NCBI GenBank assembly: GCA_035720945.1
Contig: DASTNK010000112.1
Location: 1-10,852, forward strand
Length of the DNA stretch: 10,852 nucleotides
From: SCQX01 sp035720945
GTDB lineage: Bacteria > Pseudomonadota > Gammaproteobacteria > Burkholderiales > Burkholderiaceae_B
Reading direction: 5' to 3'
The stretch's first letter is position 1. The number at the start of each line of letters is the position of its first letter. Below, in pieces: positions 6,411 through 10,852 of the stretch. Position numbers and translations under genes: made by a program. Below the pieces are notes generated by a model, which was given only the letters and a program-made list of their open reading frames with translations, did not search any database and was not told the origin of the DNA.

Positions 6411-7421
6411 ATGGCTGACCCGACCCCGCAATCCTCCAATTCCGACGCCACACGGACTCCTCCCTCGCTGCGTGTCTATGTCGCCTGTGTCTTCCCGGAA
6501 CCCGTTCTGGACTTGTTCGTACAGCGGTTCGGTGCCGACGCGAACCCAACCGGGCGACCACTGTCATCGACCGAACTGCTCGCGGCTGTCCAAGACATGG
6601 ATGCGTTGGTCGTCACCGCGCCCGATCGTCTGGACCGGGCGGTTGTCAATCAGCTGCCATCCTCCGTGCGCGTCATCGCCACGTATTCCGTCGGCACCGA
6701 CCACATCGATATCGACGCCGTCCGCTCACGCGGCATCGCCCTGTACAGCACACCGGACGTTCTCACCGAATCGTGCGCCGATACCGCGATTCTGCTGATG
6801 CTGGGCGCCGCGCGGCGCGTGATCGAAAGCATGGACCTGATCCGCGATGGCACCTGGACCGGCTGGTCACCCCGTCAGCTCTTGGGTCAGGATTTCTGGG
6901 GCAGGCGCCTGGGCATCCTGGGCATGGGACGCATCGGCCGCGCCGTGGCGGCGCGGGCCCGTGGGTTCGGCATGCGGGTCCATTATCACAATCGCCACCG
7001 GCTGGAGCCCGGCCTGGAGGCCGACGCGGTCTTCCACGAGCACCTGGACGACCTGCTGGAAGCCAGCGATTTCCTCTGTGTCGCGTGCCCTTCCGGACCC
7101 GGCACGCGGGGGTTGCTCGACGCGGCGGCGATCGCGCGTCTGCCCCATGGCGCGATCGTCGCCAACATCGCACGCGGCGACATCATCGACGATGCCGCGC
7201 TGGTGCGCGCCCTGGAAACCGGCGCGGTCGCGGCGGCGGGCCTGGACGTCTTCGCCGGCGAACCAGATATCCACCCGGCCTACCGCACTATGCCCAATGT
7301 GTTTGGCCTGCCCCACATCGGCAGTTCGACCATGGCGACCCGGCTCGCCATGGGCCGGCTGCTGTGCGACTCGCTGGAGGCATTCCAGATGGGCCGTTCA
7401 ACCTCGAATCGCCTGTGCTAG
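6411..7421 (+). CDS. D-isomer-specific 2-hydroxyacid dehydrogenase
   Basis: This is a 336-residue NAD(P)-dependent enzyme of the D-2-hydroxyacid dehydrogenase family, which interconverts 2-oxoacids and D-2-hydroxyacids. Glyoxylate/hydroxypyruvate reductase-type activity is the likeliest guess, but the substrate is not fixed by the motifs. Seen are SVGTDHID at 93-100, the Rossmann loop LGMGRIG at 170-176, NIARGDIIDDAALV at 252-265 with catalytic Arg255, AGLDVFAGEPDIHP at 276-289 with Glu284, and PHIGS at 301-305 with catalytic His302. The first 18 residues are a Ser/Thr/Pro/Asn-rich leader before LRVYVACVFPE, with no hydrophobic signal peptide. The frame is open far upstream across the opposite-strand aldehyde dehydrogenase, but ATG 6411 has AAGGA 8 nt upstream and a normal domain start. 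The next gene begins 10 nt after the stop, so the two are probably co-transcribed. Confidence 0.95.
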   Translation: MADPTPQSSNSDATRTPPSLRVYVACVFPEPVLDLFVQRFGADANPTGRPLSSTELLAAVQDMDALVVTAPDRLDRAVVNQLPSSVRVIATYSVGTDHIDIDAVRSRGIALYSTPDVLTESCADTAILLMLGAARRVIESMDLIRDGTWTGWSPRQLLGQDFWGRRLGILGMGRIGRAVAARARGFGMRVHYHNRHRLEPGLEADAVFHEHLDDLLEASDFLCVACPSGPGTRGLLDAAAIARLPHGAIVANIARGDIIDDAALVRALETGAVAAAGLDVFAGEPDIHPAYRTMPNVFGLPHIGSSTMATRLAMGRLLCDSLEAFQMGRSTSNRLC

Positions 7422-7431
7422 GGTGCCGCGT

Positions 7432-8313
7432 TTGGCCAAAACGAATCAACCCGGCGACACACCGGCATCACCAGCCAGGAATGTCCTGCTGGCCGGCGCC
7501 GGTGATGTCTGCCTGCGCATCGCGCGACGACTCGCGGCGCAGGGCGATCAGGTATGGGGGCTGCGCCGACAGCCTCCCGCTGGCGACACCGACGGGATCC
7601 GCTGGATCGCCGCCGACCTCACCCGACCCAACACGCTGACCGTGATTCCCTCCGCGATCAGCCACGTGATCTATGCCCCCTCCCCCGACGCGCGCGACGA
7701 ATCCGCCTACCGCCATGTGTTCGTCAACGGGCTGGACAATCTATTCGACCAATTGGATCACGCCACGCTGCAACGAGTCGTTTTTCTGTCTTCCAGCGCG
7801 GTCTATGGCGACCAGGGCGATGAATGGGTGGATGAAGACACTCCCGTGCAACCAAAAGGTTTCAACGGCCGGATCCTGGTCGAAGCCGAAAAGAGGCTGG
7901 CCGCGATCCAGTCCGACGTCGTCGTACTGAGACTCGCCGGCCTGTACGGCCCTGGGCGGCTGCAATTGCTGGAACGCCTGAAGAATGGTCAGGCACGGGT
8001 GCATACGTCAGGCCGGCAATGGGCCAATCGCCTCCATGTCGACGACGCCGCCCGGGCCACCGTGCATGTGCTGGGGCTTCAAGCCCCGACGCCCTGCTAC
8101 GTCGTCGCCGATGATACGCCGCATCACATTGGCGAGCTGTATGACCAGTTGGCGGCGATGATCGGCGCGCCACCTGTGCCACGCGATGAGAGGCTCGCCG
8201 CCAACACCGGCAGGCGCCTGCGCAACGCCCGGCTGAAAGCCAGTGGCTTCACACCGCTTTGGCCGGATGCCATCGCGGGCTACCGGGCTTTGCTCGGTGA
8301 ATTCAGGGAGTAG
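7432..8313 (+). CDS. Atypical extended SDR (NAD(P)-dependent epimerase/dehydratase-like, YeeZ-like) protein
   Basis: This protein of about 293 residues resembles NAD(P)-binding epimerase/dehydratase-family proteins, and its function is not known. The N-terminal Rossmann strand and loop NVLLAGAGDVCLR lies at 17-29. The third glycine of the usual GxGxxG is Cys27. FLSSSAVYGDQ at 118-128 matches the extended-SDR serine strand and VYG. The expected active-site YxxxK is replaced by FNGRI at 144-148 before LVEAEKRL, so no Tyr/Lys pair is evident. LRLAGLYGPGR at 166-176 and NRLHVDDAARA complete the family pattern. The start is uncertain. TTG 7432 has AGGG 8 nt upstream and leaves a 10-nt gap to the previous stop. 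GTG 7423 lacks a clear ribosome binding site. The first 16 residues are low-complexity. It shares its strand and probable transcript with the hydroxyacid dehydrogenase and converges on pgk. Confidence 0.88.
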   Translation: MAKTNQPGDTPASPARNVLLAGAGDVCLRIARRLAAQGDQVWGLRRQPPAGDTDGIRWIAADLTRPNTLTVIPSAISHVIYAPSPDARDESAYRHVFVNGLDNLFDQLDHATLQRVVFLSSSAVYGDQGDEWVDEDTPVQPKGFNGRILVEAEKRLAAIQSDVVVLRLAGLYGPGRLQLLERLKNGQARVHTSGRQWANRLHVDDAARATVHVLGLQAPTPCYVVADDTPHHIGELYDQLAAMIGAPPVPRDERLAANTGRRLRNARLKASGFTPLWPDAIAGYRALLGEFRE

Positions 8314-8339
8314 CGGCAAGGGCGCCAGCCCAAAGTGCC

Positions 8340-8371
8340 GTTTGGTTCAAGCATTCAACGAACAACCAAAC
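8340..8371. repeat. Inverted repeat between the convergent SDR and pgk genes
   Basis: GTTTGGTT at 8340-8347 and AACCAAAC at 8364-8371 are perfect 8-bp reverse complements with a 16-nt loop, in the 131-nt space where plus-strand and minus-strand genes converge. A second tiny hairpin, CACCC-GAA-GGGTG, lies at 8390-8402. Neither is followed by a T-run in either direction, so the terminators expected here are not clearly seen, and these structures are only candidates. Confidence 0.3.
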
Positions 8372-8444
8372 AGCGCACTGGACATCGCACACCCGAAGGG
8401 TGACGGGCCGAGTTGTGGATGGTCGTTGCTCAGACGACGCCCAA

Positions 8445-9641
8445 TCACGCGCCCGCGCGCTGGGCCAATACCTCGACCGCCGGCAACGTCTTACCTTCCA
8501 GGAACTCCAGGAAGGCCCCGCCGCCCGTCGAAATATAACCCACCTTGTCGGCAATGCCGTACTTGGCGATGGCCGCCAGCGTGTCGCCGCCGCCCGCGAT
8601 CGAGAAGGCCGGGGATTGCGCCACAGCCTCGGCGATGACACGCGTACCGTTGGCGAAAGCGTCGAATTCGAAGACGCCCACCGGTCCATTCCAGACTATG
8701 GTGCCCGCCCCTCGCAGAATACCCGCCAATCTGGCGGCCGTCTCTGGCCCGATGTCCAGGATCAGGTCATCGGCCGCCACTTCCCCCGCAGGCTTCACCG
8801 TGGCCAGCGCATCGGGGGAAAATGATTTGGCGCACACGACATCGGTCGGAACCGGCACCTGGGACCCGCGCCGCGCCATGATGTCCATGACCGCGCGCGC
8901 CTCTTCGACCTGGCCGGGCTCGGCCAGTGACTGGCCAATGCCCAGCCCCGCCGCCAGCATGAAGGTGTTGGCGATGCCGCCGCCCACGATGAGGTGATCG
9001 ACCTTGGACGCCAGCGACTGGAGGATGGACAGCTTGGTGGACACCTTGGAACCACCCACGATGGCCACCATGGGCCGGGCCGGGTCCCGCAAGGCGCGGC
9101 CCAATGCCGCCAGTTCGGCCTCCAGCAACGGGCCCGCACAGGCCACAGGCGCGAATCGCGCGATGCCGTGCGTGGTCGCCTCGGCCCGATGCGCGGTGCC
9201 GAACGCATCATTCACATACACATCGCATAGCGCGGCCATCCTGCGTGCCAGGGATTCATCGTTCTTCTTCTCGCCAACGTTGCAGCGCGCGTTTTCGAGC
9301 AGGGCCACCTGCCCCGGTTCAACCTCGACACCGTCCACCCAGCCGCTCACCAGCCGCACCTCGCGACCCAGCAGTTCCGACAGCCGCGCGGCGACCGGCG
9401 CCAGCGAGTCGCCGGCCCCCATCACGCCCTCTTTCGGCCGCCCCAGGTGGGAACTGACCATCACCGCGGCGCCGGCATCCAACGCCATGCGGATGGCCGG
9501 AACGGAGGCGCGAACCCGGGTGTCTTCGCTGATGCGGCCGGTGTCATCGAACGGAACGTTCAGATCGGATCGAATGAACACCCGCTTTCCGGCAAGCGCG
9601 CCCTCGCGCGCCAGGCCGGACAGAGTCTTGATTGCAGTCAT
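8445..9641 (-). CDS. pgk: Phosphoglycerate kinase
   Basis: Pgk transfers phosphate between 1,3-bisphosphoglycerate and ADP, reversibly, in glycolysis and gluconeogenesis. The 398-residue length is normal. Motifs visible are RSDLNVPFDD at 24-33 (substrate loop), SSHLGRPKEG at 63-72, the GEKKND stretch after LLENARCN, VNDAFGTAHRAEATTHG (substrate-binding basic patch), IVGGSKVSTK, GGGIANTFMLA, WNGPVGVFEFD and the C-terminal nucleotide-binding IAGGGDTLAAI and YISTGGGAFLEFLEG. An in-frame TTG lies four codons upstream at 9653, but ATG 9641 is preferred because TTGGAAA just ahead supplies a ribosome binding site and the family start is MTAIKTL-like. It is downstream of gap, separated by a 67-nt spacer that contains a strong hairpin, and belongs to the tkt-gap-pgk group. 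At its far end it converges with the SDR gene. Confidence 0.97.
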   Translation of the reverse strand: MTAIKTLSGLAREGALAGKRVFIRSDLNVPFDDTGRISEDTRVRASVPAIRMALDAGAAVMVSSHLGRPKEGVMGAGDSLAPVAARLSELLGREVRLVSGWVDGVEVEPGQVALLENARCNVGEKKNDESLARRMAALCDVYVNDAFGTAHRAEATTHGIARFAPVACAGPLLEAELAALGRALRDPARPMVAIVGGSKVSTKLSILQSLASKVDHLIVGGGIANTFMLAAGLGIGQSLAEPGQVEEARAVMDIMARRGSQVPVPTDVVCAKSFSPDALATVKPAGEVAADDLILDIGPETAARLAGILRGAGTIVWNGPVGVFEFDAFANGTRVIAEAVAQSPAFSIAGGGDTLAAIAKYGIADKVGYISTGGGAFLEFLEGKTLPAVEVLAQRAGA

Positions 9642-9664
9642 GAGATTTTCCAACGCACAAATGC

Positions 9665-9694
9665 GGCGAGGGCGGGAATCATCCCGCCCTCGCC
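9665..9694 (-). terminator. 13-bp hairpin between gap and pgk
   Basis: Positions 9665-9677 (ggcgagggcggga) pair perfectly with 9682-9694 around a 4-nt loop, the longest stem in the window. It lies 14 nt past the gap stop and 23 nt before the pgk ATG. On the minus strand the bases after the stem are GCATTTGTGCG, with only three T, so it is not a textbook terminator. It more likely limits read-through or protects the 3' end of gap mRNA, giving more gap than pgk product. Confidence 0.6.
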
Positions 9695-9708
9695 ATCGTC
9701 AAAGAGTT

Positions 9709-10719
9709 TTATTTTGCCGCCATCAAGGCGACGGTGGTATCGAGCATGCGATTGGAGAAGCCCCATTCGTTGTCGTACCAGGACGCGACCTTGACCAGCG
9801 TGCCCGACACCTTGGTCAGGGCGGCATCAACAGTGCTGGACGCCGGATCGTGGTTGTAATCCACGGAGACCAGGGGATCGGTGCTGTACTGCAGGATGCC
9901 CTTCAGGGCCCCTTCCGACGCCTTTTTCAGGATGCCGTTGACTTCCTCGACCGAGGTCTCGCGCGAGGCCACGAACGACAGGTCGACGATGGACACATTG
10001 ATCGTCGGGACGCGGATGGAATAGCCATCGAGCTTGCCGTTCAGTTCAGGCAGGACCAGACCCACCGCCGCAGCGGCGCCGGTCTTGGTGGGAATCATGC
10101 TGTGTGTGGCCGAACGGGCGCGACGCAGATCGGAATGGTAGACGTCGGTGAGCACCTGATCGTTGGTGTAGGCGTGCACCGTCGTCATCAAGCCCGACAC
10201 CAGGCCCAGTTCCTTGTGCAACGGATGCACCAGCGGAGCCAGGCAGTTGGTGGTGCAGGACGCGTTCGAGATCACCGTATCGGAAGCCTTGAGAACGCCA
10301 TGATTGACCCCGTACACGATGGTCGCATCCACATCCTTGCCTCCCGGCGCGGAAATGATCACCTTCCGGGCGCCGCCCTTCAGGTGCGCGCTGGCTTTCT
10401 CCTTGGAGGTGAACAAGCCGGTGCATTCCAGCACGACATCGACGCCAAGCTCTTTCCAGGGCAGGGTCGACGGGTCGCGGGTGGCCAGCACACGGATCTT
10501 GTCGCCATTGACGACCAGGCAGTCGCCCTCGACCGACACCGTGCCGGGGAAACGGCCGTGGGCCGTGTCGAAGCGAGTCAGGTGGGCGTTGGTTTCCGGG
10601 TTGCCCAGGTCGTTGATGGCCACGATCTCGATATCGTGCTTCTTGCCATATTCGTAGTGGGCCCTGAGGATATTGCGGCCGATACGGCCATATCCGTTGA
10701 TCGCTACGCGAATCGTCAT
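9709..10719 (-). CDS. gap: Glyceraldehyde-3-phosphate dehydrogenase, type I
   Basis: This enzyme reversibly oxidises glyceraldehyde 3-phosphate with phosphate and NAD+ to 1,3-bisphosphoglycerate, working beside Pgk and Fba in glycolysis and gluconeogenesis. The 336-residue protein has the usual length. Seen are INGYGRIGRN at 7-16 (Rossmann loop), INDLG at 35-39 with Asp37 favouring NAD+, SNASCTTNCLAP at 151-162 with nucleophile Cys155, His182 in TTVHAYTNDQ, RRARSATHSMIPTKTGAA (phosphate sites), RVPTINVSIVDL, and the C-terminal SWYDNEWGFSNRM. ATG 10719 has AGGAGA 6 nt upstream, and that ribosome binding site abuts the tkt stop 10 nt away, so translation of the two is probably coupled. It is the second gene of the tkt-gap-pgk group on the minus strand. 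Confidence 0.98.
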   Translation of the reverse strand: MTIRVAINGYGRIGRNILRAHYEYGKKHDIEIVAINDLGNPETNAHLTRFDTAHGRFPGTVSVEGDCLVVNGDKIRVLATRDPSTLPWKELGVDVVLECTGLFTSKEKASAHLKGGARKVIISAPGGKDVDATIVYGVNHGVLKASDTVISNASCTTNCLAPLVHPLHKELGLVSGLMTTVHAYTNDQVLTDVYHSDLRRARSATHSMIPTKTGAAAAVGLVLPELNGKLDGYSIRVPTINVSIVDLSFVASRETSVEEVNGILKKASEGALKGILQYSTDPLVSVDYNHDPASSTVDAALTKVSGTLVKVASWYDNEWGFSNRMLDTTVALMAAK

Positions 10720-10729
10720 TGCTTCTCTC

Positions 10730-10852
10730 CTAGTTCAAAACCTGTTCGACGGCCGCTGTCACATGCTCGACAGTCAGGCCGAAATGCTTGAACAACACGC
10801 CTGCCGGCGCGGATTCCCCATAAGTATCGATACCGACCACGGCGCCATCCAG
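10730..10852 (-). CDS. tkt: Transketolase, C-terminal end (cut by window edge)
   Basis: Transketolase moves two-carbon units between sugar phosphates using thiamine diphosphate, linking glycolysis with the pentose phosphate (or Calvin) pathway. Only the last 40 codons and the TAG stop are present. They read GAVVGIDTYGESAPAG, then VLFKHFGLTVEHV and a short helix ending QVLN. The GIDxxGESAPA-x-x-LFxxFG wording is the characteristic transketolase C-terminal domain. Catalytic residues lie outside the window. The stop is 10 nt from the gap start, and the gap ribosome binding site sits directly behind it. Position and orientation fit a tkt-gap-pgk operon read on the minus strand. Confidence 0.93.
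   Translation of the reverse strand: MDGAVVGIDTYGESAPAGVLFKHFGLTVEHVTAAVEQVLN

Noticed and set aside
9004..10791. 595-codon plus-strand open frame opposite pgk and gap
   Set aside because: It crosses two well-supported minus-strand genes and their intergenic hairpin, and its composition is that of an antisense shadow.
1..10852. CRISPR array, tRNA/rRNA, insertion sequence, integrase or toxin-antitoxin genes
   Set aside because: I looked for regularly spaced direct repeats, transposase-like proteins with terminal inverted repeats, and small paired genes, and found none supported by the sequence.

Overview
The window looks like a chromosomal stretch of a high-GC betaproteobacterium. The closest resemblance is to the Alcaligenaceae (Bordetella/Achromobacter relatives). 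This rests on the strong G/C bias at third codon positions, the wording of the Mog, PurE, PurC, Fba, Pgk and Gap proteins, and the gene order tkt-gap-pgk ... fba-purC-purE-purK, a central-metabolism cluster that I recall from this group. No rRNA, tRNA, CRISPR array, insertion sequence, integrase or phage gene is visible.

Layout from left to right: (1) Positions 1-2955, minus strand: fba, purC, purE and the start of purK (cut by the left edge). These are class II fructose-bisphosphate aldolase followed by three enzymes of the carboxyaminoimidazole branch of purine synthesis. GC-rich hairpins sit after fba and after purC, and a structured 164-nt spacer separates purE from purK. (2) Positions 3176-6206, minus strand: mog (molybdopterin adenylyltransferase), a classical short-chain dehydrogenase and an NAD(P)-dependent aldehyde dehydrogenase. 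The last two form a plausible alcohol-to-acid oxidation pair. (3) Positions 6411-8313, plus strand, divergent from the aldehyde dehydrogenase: a D-2-hydroxyacid dehydrogenase and, 10 nt behind it, an atypical extended-type SDR. (4) Positions 8445-10852, minus strand: pgk, gap and the last 40 codons of tkt. gap follows tkt so closely that its ribosome binding site abuts the tkt stop codon.

The flanking blocks together supply the lower glycolysis/gluconeogenesis and pentose-phosphate steps plus purine synthesis. The middle block of five genes separates pgk from fba. In the related clusters I remember, pyruvate kinase (pyk) lies there, and no pyk is visible in the window. This difference in gene order is the most notable large-scale feature. 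The middle genes have ordinary family motifs and base composition similar to their neighbours, so I see no direct sign of recent transfer.

I did not find a convincing new biological system. The items most worth checking are the rearranged gene order, the divergent dehydrogenase module, a perfect 17-bp palindrome just upstream of mog, the structured purE-purK spacer, and an SDR protein whose usual catalytic and glycine motifs are altered. Several start codons were moved downstream of the longest open frame because a Shine-Dalgarno sequence and family length support the inner start. The two chosen non-ATG starts (purC GTG, the atypical SDR TTG) are marked as such.
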